Source: Tubiluchus corallicola
Lineage: Eukaryota; Priapulida; Priapulimorpha; Priapulimorphida; Tubiluchidae
Direction: 5' to 3'
Assembly: GCA_030141605.1 (NCBI GenBank)
Contig: JAQGDQ010000390.1
Span: 79,501-143,500 of the forward strand
Length of the DNA: 64,000 nucleotides
In this document: positions 34,501-45,826 of the stretch, one piece after another
Position numbering within the stretch: the first letter of the stretch is position 1
Layout: the number at the start of each line of letters is the position of its first letter
Notes under the pieces: generated by a model
Databases searched by the model: none
Told to the model about the DNA's origin: nothing
What the model saw: the letters and a program-made list of their open reading frames with translations, nothing else
Program-made: the position numbers and the translations under genes

Positions 34501-37500
34501 TGTGATAATTAAATTCCTGTTTCAGCAACGAAATGTTCTGTATTCGTTAGTTTGTCTGATTATTGTAATTGATGTAAACCTTCTTGTAGATAAAGGCTGC
34601 ATCCAAGATAGTTTGTGTGGGTGGTGGTGCAGTGGGAGTTGAGTTAGCTGGTGACATAAAGGAGGACTTCAGTGACAAGGAAGTAACGTTAATCCATCCG
34701 CGTCAGGAACTGTTGAATTATCCAATCGTGTCGAAGAAATTACATGACAAGGCAAAGACTCGTCTAGAAAGCTTGGGAGTCAAATTGCTATTAGGTAATG
34801 GCATCGTACATGAGACATTTCCATGTTATTTTTTGCTAATTTTTAGGAAGTGATATTTTTTGAAAATCGAAAGCGAGATTCTTAATCCAAAACCAGTTTT
34901 AGTGAATACTCTAGAGAAATATGTGTACTTATAATGCACCGTTTTGACGTAAACATAGTACAATAAGTCCTCGCTTAATTTGTTTCAATGACGCTTGACA
35001 TTTTGATACCTTTTTTCACTTTAACAATGCACGTTTCTTTTAACGATGATTTTTTTACTTTGCTTAAAGCCGATTTTTATTTTATCACCAACAATGTTGC
35101 CTAATTTGAAGCATTAAAGCAGTACATATTGCTTTATTCTGTTCTAAAAATGCACTAGTAATTAAAACAGTGCAATTATATGTGTATGTTTTTGCTTCCT
35201 GGCTGATTACTAAACGCCAGCCAATAGTATCAAGTGAGATCTATTTGCAGTTTATACACCTCCAATTTATAGCCACCTGGGTGCAAACTTTATGGGAAGG
35301 AATTTTGCCTGCAAGCTGCTGCTATAGCAACCAGACTAAGCATCTAGATAAAATTGCTCTAAGGCAGCCCCAGGTTTGGTATGACTATGCAGTGTTTATT
35401 GTTTATCAGCTACTTAGGCTTGATAAACAATTACGAAAGTTAAATACAATTAGAATTACAAAGGTTAACGAAAGAGAAACCGCTACCTAGGTATTGATAA
35501 GAAAGATAGGTGATTTCAAAGAAGCAGAAAAAATCAAGCAGGTAGAAAAATGAATAAAACTCATAAAATATTTAATTTATATAATTTAAGCAGCATTGAT
35601 TTTAGAACTTGGATGAACTGCCTTTAGAACGTATCTCTCTATGTTCGCATTATTTTAGGAAATTTTACATTATTTTCTATGGAAGTCTTGGTTTCGTTTA
35701 ACGATATTTCGCTTACCGTCACGTTTTGCCAGAATGCCTCCACTAACTTGTTTCAAATCCGCGATCCATCCTGATCCGCGAGGTTTCCGACCCGCATCCT
35801 GCTTGCATGGCTATTTTTAATTCAGATCAACATAATAATCTGTATTTTTAGTTATCCTTGGTTTAAATATACTAAAATATTTTAAATCAGTAGAAATTGC
35901 ACCCTGTTGTAGTGTGTCCACTGGGTGGTTTGATTTTCATTGATTAATTGCAACTGTAAGAGGGAATATTTGAATATTCTCTATCTGATATTATTGTATT
36001 ATTTTAATAGTAAATAAAAGATTTTACTACTCTTGCTGCTGCTACTATTACTAGTACAGTAGTACGTTCGTTTAATGATTAATGAAGCTAATTATTATTA
36101 TTTTCATTTCATTGTTATTCATGCTGGTAGCTTGTGATGAGTGTCATTCCAGATGTTATTTTCATCCCGCAATGTGCATATTATTATTTGTCGCGTATTA
36201 ACATTAATGAAAATTAAAATCCGCAGAGATCCGATCCGCCAAACTTTTGATCTGCATCTTGTCCGCAAAATTCCTGATGTTCAATAGTAGATCCACAGAA
36301 AATCCTGCAGATCTTGGTCCGATCCTGTCAGCAGGATCGTTGTCCGCTCATCACTGATTTACAGTCACTTTTTGTAAAACACGAAGATAGACAAAAATGA
36401 TTTTTGAATGGAGCCGTTGGCATTTAGCTTATCTATAGGCTGTAAGCTGCAGCCTAGGACCCCTCAAGCTTTGATAACATTTGGTGAAAATTCTGTTTTT
36501 CCACTATAGTTATGTTGAAATATGTGCTAATTTGGTTTGCAATAAATAGTAACATAGTGGTATTTCTTAAAGGATATTTTTATTGACATACAAAAGATAG
36601 TTATTCTAGTTTATTTAAAGCATTTGCAATAAGTTTATGTAAATTTCACTAAAATGTATCACTAGTAAAAAATATTTAACATGGATGTAGTTGAGTTAGA
36701 GAGTGGCTTTGCCTGAGGGTCCCTGTAGTTTCATTAGCCTAGGGGTTCTCTGAGATCATAATCCGGTCCATTGGTGTTTTTTATCGAGCTTTTTGCATAT
36801 AGGGGAGCGTGTGCTGAATATGAAGGAAGTCCAGGCTAATGGAGGAGTTGTGTGCACCGATAAGAACAGCCAGATTCCAGCTGAGCTAGTGTTGCCATGC
36901 ACCGGTCTGCGCGTGCACACGGTTGCTTATGATAACAGTCCATTAAGTATGTATTGTATATTTTTCATATTCATACAAATTGCTCCAAACAAGGCCATTG
37001 GCCACTCAAAGTAAGTGGCTATAGATAAAAAATATAAATACGGCCCCAGAACTAGTGTAGCATTCATTAGAGTGCAGATTTACAATTTTTCTGCAGGGCT
37101 GTATCGTGATGCCAGGTAATGGTTTTCCGTACAATCAATAAAAATTCTAATTCTTTCACAATTTTTAATCACTCATTGCTAAAATTTAGTGAGTTCTTCC
37201 TTGTGACTCACCCTCCACAAATCAATTGAGTATTTTTTTGCATAATCTTGTTCAAAGGCACAATCAAAAACATTAAAAACTTAACCACCTTGGATTAAAC
37301 AAAAATGGAATTGTTAGGATTTCTCTGGAATAAGTGTAAGTATCTTCTAATGTTCTTCTTGAAAAAGTAAAATTGTAGTTGAAAAACTGGGAAACTTGTT
37401 GTATAATTATTTGTACATAATTGTATAATAATGTGCAATATTGTATAATTATTACAGATGCAAAGACTAACAAGCAGGGACAGTTGAAAGTGAACGAATA

Positions 37501-38592
37501 TCTCCAAGTTGATGGGTATGAAGAGGTCTTCGCTGTCGGCGATTGCAACGATGTCCCAGAGACGAAACTGGGCATGTTGGCAACTCAGCAAGGAACCTGT
37601 GCTGCAACAAACATTCAGAATCTTGTTAACGACAAACCATTGAAGAAATATTCAGGTACTGAGAATGGTTGCTTTTACCGCAAAGATTAACTCGTAGTAA
37701 GTGGACAAGTCATTTGACAGAGGTAGCTAGAAAAGGAGTAAACTTGCAGTACTCTATACCAATTGATAAGCAAACATACCGTATTTTTTGGCATGTAAGA
37801 CTTACCTTTTTCCAGCATCATAAAAAACATCCTGCATCATATATGTTGAATGTAGAGGCCTAATGAAGGCCACAGCTTTTATTACTACACATGTAATATG
37901 CAAACATAGTATGGCCAAATATGGTAAGGTTAATAACCGTTTGCACCAAGCCAGATCTATTTGTGATTTATATGCATCCAGACACCTGGGTGTGAACTTT
38001 ATGGGAAGGAATTTTACCTGCACCCTATTCCTGTAGCAACCAGACTGGGTATGTACATGAAATTGTCCCAGAGCTTAGGTTTCAGTGTTGCTAACTGCCT
38101 AGTGTTTCAGCGTTAACGAAAGAGAAACTGCCTGCTAGGTATTGGTAAGAAAAGTCAGTGGTTTCAAACGTGCAGAAAGAAATTAATCAGTAGAAATTTG
38201 AATAAAACTCATAAACGTTTAATTTATGACTTTAAAGCAGCATTGATTTTGCCTCTGAAACGTATCTTAATTCCTTTACATTACTTTCTGTGGAGGTCTT
38301 GGCTTCATTTAGCTGCGTTTCGCTTAACGCCGCATTAACATCATTAAGCACGAACTTGCTGTACTGTTGAATTGAGATTGATGCTCAATCTCTTTTAGGT
38401 GTTGCTCCATTCTGCTTATCGATCGGTCGTTCAGGCGGAGTGTTGCGTATGCCATTTTTTGGCGGTGTTGTTTTACCTGGAAATTTCCCAGCCAAGATGT
38501 TAAAAGGAAAGGATGGTATGGTAGCCCAAACCTGGAAGATCATGGGGCAGAAATGTCCACCGGATAGCGAGTGGAAATCTGAAGCTAAATAA
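22481..38592 (+). CDS. AIFM2: FSP1/AIFM2-type NAD(P)H:quinone oxidoreductase, 9 exons, 413 aa
   Basis: FSP1 (AIFM2) is an FAD flavoprotein that reduces ubiquinone and vitamin K with NAD(P)H and suppresses lipid peroxidation and ferroptosis. Exons are 22481-22559, 27770-27885, 28494-28563, 29599-29699, 33074-33208, 34590-34794, 36803-36946, 37458-37655 and 38399-38592; all junctions keep frame. Motifs: FAD dinucleotide fold VIIVGGGYAGANCA (G48-G53), DKFHHNWAAMRS, ATGTGGPFPGK (about 137-147), the second NAD(P)H Rossmann fold CVGGGAVGVELAGDI (G178-G183), EVTLIHPR, LPCTGL, FAVGDC (308-313). The length exceeds the human 373 aa because of about 40 extra N-terminal residues that include a hydrophobic stretch AAGTVAAAGTAYLVYT (10-25). 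There is no N-terminal MG myristoylation site. Intron 1 (5.2 kb) carries a nested gene on the other strand; intron 4 carries a LINE. Confidence 0.95.
23498..24264. mobile_element. Possible DNA-element remnant with inverted ends
   Basis: Left end TTGTGATGGGCTGATC and the reverse complement of the right end CAGTGATGAATCAAGCC are roughly similar, and both ends are rich in GATCA/TGATC motifs. No target duplication found and no coding capacity. In FSP1 intron 1. Confidence 0.3.
24366..24432 (-). mobile_element. tRNA-like SINE head or tRNA relic
   Basis: On the minus strand CAGCTCGATGGTAAAGC resembles a tRNA D-arm/A box, and 40 bases on GGTTCAAATCC is a good B box. The acceptor and anticodon stems do not pair, so this is not a working tRNA gene. 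A related fragment GGTCCCGGTTCAAGTCC is on the plus strand near 28341-28357. Confidence 0.5.
25131..26186 (-). CDS. Intronless gene: membrane anchor, EGF-like module and SAM methyltransferase (351 aa)
   Basis: Nested on the opposite strand in FSP1 intron 1. Residues 14-32 are hydrophobic with basic residues before them (type II signal anchor likely). C42 and C56-C80 contain CTCPRGRWYFNYCFCNPGYT then GEHCC, an EGF-like pattern. From about 165 on there is a class I methyltransferase fold: motif I LAEIGAGPFTQ (173-183), acidic LVEP (E203), SLVSINVIEHVHDALEYL (246-263) and the post-motif strand NGTLIWHERWYQ (273-284). By topology the catalytic domain would face the ER/Golgi lumen, so a glycan or secreted-protein substrate is possible, but the substrate is unknown. 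I do not recognise a named orthologue. An uninterrupted 351-codon frame with ordered motifs in AT-rich DNA argues it is a real gene. Confidence 0.78.
   Translation of the reverse strand: MRAQAIALLKPHGFSACMLICFGIFGMSKMYQWATYRPASSCSVDAQLHLDNKSLCTCPRGRWYFNYCFCNPGYTGEHCCEKISVRQKIQIQCPNLGETLTFDKFMAETSVSPVCFAHPATGIVQIPMMLWKKAQEKEFLLWKNSKGQHNDRADEHQEGFSNYKHVPLNLGNLAEIGAGPFTQILYMIQTKPTSSLRHITLVEPMADEYMKSVKECAYKNGRILNYSTTIVSSSGEAFSKPGTFDSLVSINVIEHVHDALEYLQNIYKSLKDNGTLIWHERWYQTPQEGDCVLGSFSLHPIRISLLVIEKFLAGFEPIFVNRKPTSKNLERGCNETGLYFIGRKKIIYEWY
27770..27885 (+). CDS. AIFM2: FSP1 exon 2 (residues 27-65)
   Basis: TTTTAG acceptor and GTTAGT donor. Completes the split Val codon and encodes the FAD-binding strand-turn-helix HVIIVGGGYAGANCAMGLKG. 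Confidence 0.95.
28494..28563 (+). CDS. AIFM2: FSP1 exon 3 (residues 66-88, plus first base of 89)
   Basis: CTAG acceptor, GTAGTC donor, ends in phase 1. Encodes YTLVDAKDKFHHNWAAMRSC, matching the family's LVDMKDSFHHNVAALR. Confidence 0.95.
28977..29436. mobile_element. Foldback-like element with internal 43-bp minisatellite
   Basis: Outer ends are inverted copies: AGTTTTCTCTCGCAAGTTC on the left and, reversed, AGTTTTCTCGCAAGTTC on the right. Between them are about seven 43-bp direct units containing AAACTTGCAAGTGTGAACGG (about 29006-29335), then one unit in the opposite orientation (29345-29390). It lies in FSP1 intron 3. Confidence 0.75.
29006..29335. repeat. 43-bp minisatellite, about 7 copies
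   Basis: Direct units of 43 bp inside the foldback element. Because 43 is not a multiple of 3 and the unit lacks minus-strand stops, long repetitive ORFs occur in all three minus frames; none is a gene. Confidence 0.92.
29599..29699 (+). CDS. AIFM2: FSP1 exon 4 (residues 89-122)
   Basis: AAG acceptor, GTAACA donor, phase 0 at the end. Encodes GFAQKTFIPYEPLFSDDFLR and on to ENRTVK. Confidence 0.94.
30532..31490 (+). pseudogene. LINE ORF fragment 1: endonuclease tail and RT N-terminal part
   Basis: Open frame up to a stop at 31505. Contains KMKNGKSTGPDGIPVEVWKV (RT block before the palm) and WRESTLIPIFKEKGD. The frame ends at the deletion junction. Confidence 0.88.
31497..32610 (+). pseudogene. 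LINE ORF fragment 2: RT palm/thumb and C-terminal region
   Basis: Open frame from the junction through an ATG at 31618 to a stop at 32610. Holds the palm aspartates (FIDLEKAYD, YADD) and the C-terminal zinc-less GRPKLRW block typical of this LINE group. Confidence 0.9.
33074..33208 (+). CDS. AIFM2: FSP1 exon 5 (residues 123-167)
   Basis: TTAG acceptor, GTAAAA donor, 45 codons. Encodes YDYLVVATGTGGPFPGK, the family's conserved ATG-PFPGK loop. Confidence 0.96.
34590..34794 (+). CDS. AIFM2: FSP1 exon 6 (residues 168-235)
   Basis: GTAG acceptor, GTAATG donor, phase 1 at the end. Encodes the NAD(P)H-binding fold IVCVGGGAVGVELAGDIKED and EVTLIHPRQELL. Confidence 0.96.
35237..35723 (+). repeat. 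Dispersed repeat, copy A
   Basis: Shares with 37952-38334 the ordered blocks AACTTTATGGGAAGGAATTT, TAGCAACCAGACT, GTTAACGAAAGAGAAAC, ATGAATAAAACTCATAAA and TCGCTTA. Same orientation, FSP1 intron 6. Family not recognised. Confidence 0.75.
35745..36360. mobile_element. Possible DNA-element remnant rich in GATCCG motifs
   Basis: Clusters of ATCCGCGATCC-like motifs at 35755-35805 and of GATCCG / GTCCGC motifs at 36220-36355, ending in GTCCGCTCATCACTG. The two clusters are inverted with respect to each other in part. No flanking duplication found. Confidence 0.3.
36803..36946 (+). CDS. AIFM2: FSP1 exon 7 (residues 236-283)
   Basis: ATAG acceptor, GTATGT donor, phase 1 at both ends. Encodes GERVLNMKEV and ELVLPCTGLRVHTVAYDN. 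Confidence 0.93.
37458..37655 (+). CDS. AIFM2: FSP1 exon 8 (residues 284-349)
   Basis: ACAG acceptor, GTACTG donor. Encodes LKVNEYLQVDGYEEVFAVGD and C313, the FAD-contacting GD motif, and a helix that continues to PLKKYS. Confidence 0.96.
37952..38334 (+). repeat. Dispersed repeat, copy B
   Basis: Second copy of the element at 35237-35723, about 100 bases shorter, in FSP1 intron 8. Ends only 65 bases before the last exon. Confidence 0.75.
38399..38592 (+). CDS. AIFM2: FSP1 exon 9 (residues 350-413, stop)
   Basis: TTAG acceptor; stop TAA at 38590-38592. Encodes GVAPFCLSIGRSGGVLRMPF and the C-terminal TWKIMGQKCPPDSEWKSEAK, aligned with the family's TSWKTMRQSPP end. Confidence 0.95.
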
Positions 38593-41500
38593 ATTTGGCA
38601 GTAAGATTAAAAACATTATAATGAACATGACGATTCCTTCATCATTAATCATGGTAATAAAATTAGATATTGTTTTTCTTTGTGATATTAGCATGTAATA
38701 CTTCTTATTAACTAAATGGAGACTAGTGTAATTAAGTTTTCTTGTGGCTGGTAGTGTCTATTGCATCTTATCTTGTATAGTACAATACAAGAAATCCATC
38801 ACAAACCCTATTGATATTTGAGCCGTATTAGCTGTGTTCAGTGCATTAGATTGTGCATTAGTTGTATATTCTAATTTTGTTTCTCAAATAGATTATCCTA
38901 TACTGTCTAGTCAATATTAGTTAAATAGAGTTTCTACAGTCTGTATGTAGGTTCTTGGATGGCATGACTTACAGCAGTTAAGGTTTTTAGTGTATCGTTA
39001 TTCCGGCATTTGCATAGGTTGGTATTACAATGTATTTTTCCCATGAGTATTTTGCTGTTTCGTTGTTATGTAATGCTTCGTTTTGACTACCCAGCAATCT
39101 TAGTGATATCCTTAAATATCCTAATATTTTTAACTAATTTGAAAGTTGTCCCACTTTTTATGTATAGACTCTATGTTAATTGAGTTCTCCACTATTATTA
39201 CAGGGATGTATTTTAGGGTACAACCACAAATTCTCTTATGGCCTCTATCCCCCACTTTGTTGCCATTTTACAACAAATGATTGACCATTTAAAATTTTTT
39301 CGTTCATTTTGTTAAATATTATATAATAATTGATTTACTTTTTTGTACACTGATGTTTGTGGCTGGACCAGTACCCAACTTATTATCAACTATAAGCCTC
39401 AAACTTGTGCCACTGAACTGACTGAGGTGTTTAGCTGCATTCAAATATACCTACATCCTCCTGCAAGGTAAAGAACCAGAATCAGCATGGCAAACAAAAC
39501 TGCTACAACCAAACATCAAACCTAGGCATATCCAGTCGGCATTGAAGCTAATATTTTGGAATGTTGTTTCTTTCATTTCTGGCATTTTCCAAGTTGGTGT
39601 CAGGTCTCAGCTACTTTTGGTCAAAGTCTGTTTCAGGCGATTTTTGCATCTTATTAACTTTACATATTTTCTGTCTGATTTGCAGATGTCTCTGTCATAG
39701 CATATTGTATTTGTAAAATGTAGGATTCCTGTTTAGTGGAACCCACATATTTTACTTGCAAACTGGAGTCAGTCCATTTATTAAGTGATCGTAAAAGTAG
39801 TTGAACTTGAAATCAAGTTATTCCTAAATTAAATATAATGTCTGTGTATAATGGAGTTGTAGTCTTTCCTTCCTGTGACTTTAAACTACTACCTCAAGCC
39901 CATAAAAATCTCGAGGAATGACTAATGAATACCAATTAAAGTGTCTAAATGTCTTACAGAAAATCCTACATTCGGTGACCATATCAGCATCTTTTACCCG
40001 ATTTATCAGGTGCAGAACTCTTATACTAAACTCTGTTGATGTCACTCCTATTTTGTGCGCAAGAAGCACTGGCTTGTGACTTCTTCTTCGTGATAATAAC
40101 TTCATCAAATTGAAGGCTCTAACACATGGCTCTGTGCTGTCAGCTTGTGAATGTCGTGCTAGCGTGAAACTTCACCCAGTACAAATCAAACATTTTACAG
40201 TGCTACATAATAAAAGGGGTAGAAATATCTCCAAGCTCCTCAAGGTAGGGGTGCCACACGCTACACTGCATGTGATATGCGGTAAGGTAGTTTAGTCCAG
40301 TTTAGATTGAATGTTTTGTCACTCCTGAACAGGTTGAAAGTGCTGAACTGAACTGTGACATTGTTTTGTTGAGACCTGTCTGAATACAGTCAAACAGATT
40401 AACAAATGTTTCTTAACAGGTCGTGTTCAAAACCTGTGTTGTCTTCAAAAATTTACCCCCTCGGGTTCAGCTAACCATTCTGCGTGAGCCGAAGACGTCC
40501 CATTTCTGTGGCCAGTAATTTTCTAATGTCTCAGATACAGTAAATGAAATTTAGCTCTTGCACGCGTACTAAATGAGAAGTCAATTGACGTTTGCATAGC
40601 ATTTAGTGCTTTTATCGTTGCCGTTAGTCAAATCCTGGAATTTTATGGGCATTTCGTGTTGTGCAAGTATAGGTGGATATTAATGTGACACCAGTTATTA
40701 TATGTGTTTGTTGCAAACTGTAAACCGGAATAATCGTTTTACAGGAAAAGACAAGTCACTTAGCACGTTGGGTTTATTTTACTGTTATCACTTAAACTTA
40801 GAAAAATGAAACAAACAAATTTATAAAAAAAACTGGGTTAAAGCTTGCAATTCCCCATAAAGAAGAAATTAGTCGAGAAGCAGATTAGGATTAGGATTAG
40901 TATTACGGTTGGGTTAGGATTAGGGGCGAGTTAGGGTGGGGAATTTGTGTGGGGAATTGTAAACTCCTTCCAAAAACTGTTATAAAGCATAAAGTTGATT
41001 TTTACTACAGCTGTACTTATCATGTAATTGATGGACATTTTTTGTGAGTGCATCATGGCTGTCCCTAAGTACGTGCTGCTTAACCTAATTCAAACTTCTG
41101 CAGCATACCACATGTGCATGCAAAAATATCACAAAATTAGCTACCTAATTTTTTTTTGTGAAAATTTATTATACTTTTGAAGCAAATTGACAGCGTGCTG
41201 CTGTCGTCCAGCTGATAAATGACATCATTGGTGGAAGAATTGATGTTCAAAATTGGCTTTCAAGTGCTTTTTGCACTTTTATTTCTAAATCCTTCTTACA
41301 TTTTCATGAATTTTGAAATAAGTCTAACTTCCCAGAAAATGTGGCCTTTCCTTTAAGCTCATGATTTCGCATCCTTCAGCAAGCTTTACAAGTATAGGCA
41401 AGAGTTAATGCGCATTTTAGTTAAGGGGACGTTATCAGTTCCCATCGTCAGAGCAAGCCAAACCTATTAACATAGACCTTGTTAACTTTAGAAAGTCTGA

Positions 41501-43820
41501 AACCTCTGTGAGTAGCTGTAATTTGTATCTTTTTTGTCCACTTGTACTATTTGTCGATTTTCGTTACTCAGGGGCATGTAGTTCAATATTTCTGTTCGCT
41601 TTCTAGAAATTTTCCTCTTTTTTGCCCTTAGTATAGTTATCATGTTTTCAAAAATGCTTGATTGTTTAGAAGCATTTATTTCATTAGTCTGTATGTGTAT
41701 TGTGAAATAAGAATTAACCTTTTAGAAAATCACAACACATTTTTTCTATAGCCGATGAGCTAAAAGTATTACATGTATGGTCATATATCTTTTCATACTC
41801 ACATCTCAGTTTTTTTCCCATGATAGGTGTTTCCAACTTTCCATTGATCTCTTTTGGCAAATGTCAACGCTGTTTTTTGCCCCAGTATAACGTAGATATT
41901 AACCACATACCATTCGTCTTTGCCTCAGAAACGCACCACAAAATGTTGACATATTATCCGTGCCATCTTGTTTATAAATTTTCATGACTGTGCCTTTGTC
42001 TTCTAAATTTATTGTAACCCACTCACCATTTTGTATTGTACTCCCTATGCCACACTTTCTAGTTAGCTTCTGTTCTGATGATGATGTGAACAAAATTGAG
42101 TACGGTCATTGAAAGGTAATTTACATCAAGTGTTTGTACAGGTGATTGGTTTGTAAATACTTGTACCAGAATTTCCGGTGAATTTTTTACTATAAGATCT
42201 GTTTGAAGATTATAGTATACCTATGATGTAAAAGTTTGGAACTATATGCTTGTAAACGCACGAGTACATGACTCATGGCAGTTTCTGTTATTAATCTACA
42301 ATAGGTTCTGTTTTGCTTATTCCTTGGCTTGAAGATGTGTACATAAAACCTTTTAGTAATCGCAGTTATGCTAAAAATATTCACAGCGTTAGCTCTCAAT
42401 TACGATGACGATAGTAAAGTAAAAAGGGATGTGTGTTTTGTAGCAAAACTGTTTGTTGCATTTTCCAGATTTGCAATCTGTGAAGGGCTTGATGTTAAGT
42501 GTTTTAGTATTATTGTCCTTCAGCACATATTAATAATTCTCATTCAAAATCTGCTAGGCCTCGCAATTACAATGGAAATTACCCACTGTCTTTATAGATT
42601 CATGCAATTATATACCATATACAGTAACAAAATTAGCGTATCTGCATTCAGCAAAGTAAAAATGAGAGATTAGAGATTACATAAAATTTATTCATAAATT
42701 ACCTCAAAAAATTTACCTAATATCACAAAAGAGACGTTGGCAAACATAGCATACTTTTAATTGGTGTGGATAACCAAATTAAATTATATTTACACTGATA
42801 TTAATAGAGCATCTGTGACACAATTTTACTATTTACATAAGGTTTACCCTCACAAGAACGAAAATGTGTATGAAAGCTAATATAATCTTGTTATTAATGT
42901 TAAGCTGAAAAAGCACACAATGTATGCTTAGGTACATTCTAAAAATTTGCTTGAATTTGCAGTAATTGCATGCAGTAAAGTCAAAAGTCAGCATGGTAAT
43001 TATGAAGAAATTATACAGGAACGGAAGTTAGATATTTTTTTGTATAGCTTTACCATCAATGACCAACTATGACAAAAGCTAGAATTAGCTTTAGTGAAGA
43101 AGTCCCAAAATCTTTACACTAAATTGGCATGTGCGCAAACTGTACACCGAAAAACAACAGTTAATTCCATACTCAAATATACATTTAAAGTAGAGGCGAC
43201 TATACTATTGTTTTACTGTAGTTATATGATGAAGTAACATTACTGAATCAAGATTGATTTTAGCACTATTACAGGCCCTCAAGTGCATGTCTTTGGTTTT
43301 TTAAAAACAAAGATATCCTGGCTATTGCATTTCAAAATAAAAAATCATTATTGTCAAATCATAGTCGCTTAAAATAAGCACAAGGTATGACGTTACTGTA
43401 TTAAAATGATGGCTTCACAGATATAATATCGTTAAAACACAATTAGAAGGTTTTTAACTCTTTCCGACTGACCTGCAGCCGGGGAAATTCTATCCACTTT
43501 TTACAAAGACGTACATCACGTACACCGGGAGATATAACATAGTTTACACTATTAAATATACGTATAGCTTAGTATAGAATTTAAAATACTTACAAATTTA
43601 AAGTTAATTCCCTTGCTGTTCTTGCTATGGAATAATAAGTAGAAAACATTGTAAGCATGTAGAAGTCCCATTAACAGTATGGAAAATCTTACAGTTGATC
43701 ACTCTTTTATCGTTGGTATGGTGTAGCACGCTGTAGTAATTATTTGAACCAACATAATATGATAGTTTTGTGACATATAAGAATAATAGTAATTTACTGC
43801 TAAGCAAGGTGAATGAGAAT
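38593..43820. other. Gene-poor region downstream of FSP1
   Basis: No exon with family similarity on either strand. A short tract of TTAGG/TTAGGG-like words occurs at 40888-40940. ORFs of 60-100 codons here look random. Confidence 0.55.
38656..38661 (+). terminator. Possible FSP1 polyadenylation signal
   Basis: AATAAA 64 bases after the stop codon; another AATAAA overlaps the stop itself (38588-38593). Confidence 0.45.
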
Positions 43821-43828
43821 GAACGTAG

Positions 43829-44865
43829 AAAAGTTTGGTACAGATAAATTTGATACCAGGAAAGTATGGTACACTCAAAATGTGGTACCAAATACCAAAG
43901 TGTGGTACTGACATGGAACGTTTAGTACATGGAAATTTTGGTACAGGTAAATTTTGTACTGTGATCTTCAGGTTCAAGGAATTTTTTGGTTTAGGAAAAT
44001 CTATTAGAGAGAAAGTTTGATGATGGGAAATATGATGCCAGGGATGTTTAGTACTAAAAGATTGTGCTATTAGAAAGTTTTGGTACTAAGAAAATATGGT
44101 ATCAGGAAAATTTCACACTAGGAAAGTTTGGTACTGGAAAATTTAGTAAACATAAAGCAGGGCATTTGTATATCTTATTACAACAGCAACAGACAGTAAA
44201 TGTAACAATGATGACAGGAACGATGACGACTTTAATCATAGAAATATCAAGCAAGAAACAAATGTTGACGACGAAAACAGCAACAACAACAATGGCAGCA
44301 AAAACCATAATGATGAGATCGACAATGACAACAGCAAAAGAAAACAAAAATAATGGTAATGGCAACAGCAAGTAACAATGATCACAGTAATGATGATTAT
44401 GATGATCACAACAAAGGAGCAAAGCAAGAAACAGTCAGGCAACAACAACAACGACACTGAATGAAATAACAAACAAAAAACCAAGTGAAAAAATGAAGAA
44501 AAATACAACACTATGAAGCTCTATAACTTTTTTTAATTGGCTACAGAAAAGATATTTTCATAGTACCAAACTCCACGTGGAAAACTCTTTCTGTATCAAA
44601 TTTTCTTAGTGCCAAACTTTTTCAGTACTAAACTATCCTAGCACCAAATCCGTTCCGCACCATCTTTACTCTGTATCAGGTTTACTTGTACCAAAAATGT
44701 TTGACAAAAAGTTGCCAGTACCACATTTTCCCTGTACGCATTTTTTAGTGCTAAAATTTCCCTATACCAAAAATTCCTAATAGCAAATTTTCCCAGTACC
44801 AAAGTTTCCTCGTACCAAAATTACCGCGACCAAGTTTACCTGTACCAAATTTACTGCACACCGCA
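43829..44865. repeat. Two-armed palindromic array of degenerate GGTAC units
   Basis: Left arm (about 43829-44150): about 20 degenerate 15-17-bp units of the form TTTGGTACnnGGAAAA. Right arm (about 44550-44865): the reverse complement form, CCnGTACCAAA. Between the arms (44175-44490) is a different low-complexity tract of CAA and GAT triplets. No conserved ORF. Confidence 0.85.
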
Positions 44866-45641
44866 TAATATTGTTATGTATTTACGACCAACAGACAGAG
44901 TTTAGTAAACATGTGCCAGATACGACTTTATACAGGCTTGAGCGCCGATAACAAGGTTACGTAGATAAGAGTAATAAGTTTTCACTTAACTATGCAATGC
45001 TTTATTTGTTTACTACGCCGATCGTGTAAACACACCTGTAAGGCACGCTAAATGCATTCATTCGTATTCCATCACATTTAAATAATCACATTTAACCGTA
45101 ATTTTCAAACATTAGTCAACATTACCTATAAATAACCGTTTAACATTCTAGAGATTGGTCATGCCATCGTTTCGTCTGCGCAGGCTAAGTAATTCATATA
45201 ATATATTACATCATTTAAGAACTTGCCCTGAGCCATGTGCTTTGGTTTATCATTGTGCAAAAAATTCCATTGACTTGAAAATATATCATATAATGTCTTT
45301 ATACAACAAGGAAACCTAAAAATGCATTTACAACAATACAATGGCACAAGTACATGTCAAACTCCCACATGCAGTGCTAGCGCTTATATTAGACTAGTAT
45401 CACAGCAGACAAGACTAACATGTTTTTGCGAAAAAATATTTTCTGAGGGTGATCGATTAGTTGACGGCCGTCACGAAGTCATTTTTTCACCATAGAATCA
45501 TAGTGTCATACAAAAGTTAGTTCTTCACAAACTTCTTGATTGATCTGTCTGATTAAAAGTCCATTTCATTCATAATGTCAGGAAGTACTATGTGTCTCCA
45601 CTAAATTGGAGAGTTTTGTTTCTTAGTGTTCTTAACAATGC

Positions 45642-45647
45642 TTTATT
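45642..45647 (-). terminator. Possible SLCO polyadenylation signal
   Basis: AATAAA on the minus strand, 180 bases after the stop codon of the SLCO gene. Confidence 0.4.
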
Positions 45648-45826
45648 AGCCTTTAGGCAAAAACAAGAAGTCAGTTCATGATTACATCTTCTTGGATTCT
45701 TCGTGTAAATCTGGATCTCATAACAGCGAATCAGCTGCTAGTTTTTTTCTAGCACAAAAAAGTCACATGTGACACATCACAGTCTGGCACACATGAACTG
45801 CATTTTAGCTACACAAGGATCTCAGA

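Noticed and set aside
40888-40940. Telomere-like TTAGGG words
   Set aside because: Only a few irregular units with many interruptions; not an interstitial telomere array.
41899-42093. 64-codon minus-strand ORF with ordinary amino-acid composition (GEWVTINLEDKGTVMKIYKQ)
   Set aside because: It looks more protein-like than its neighbours, but it has no match I can name, no flanking exon and no supporting motif.
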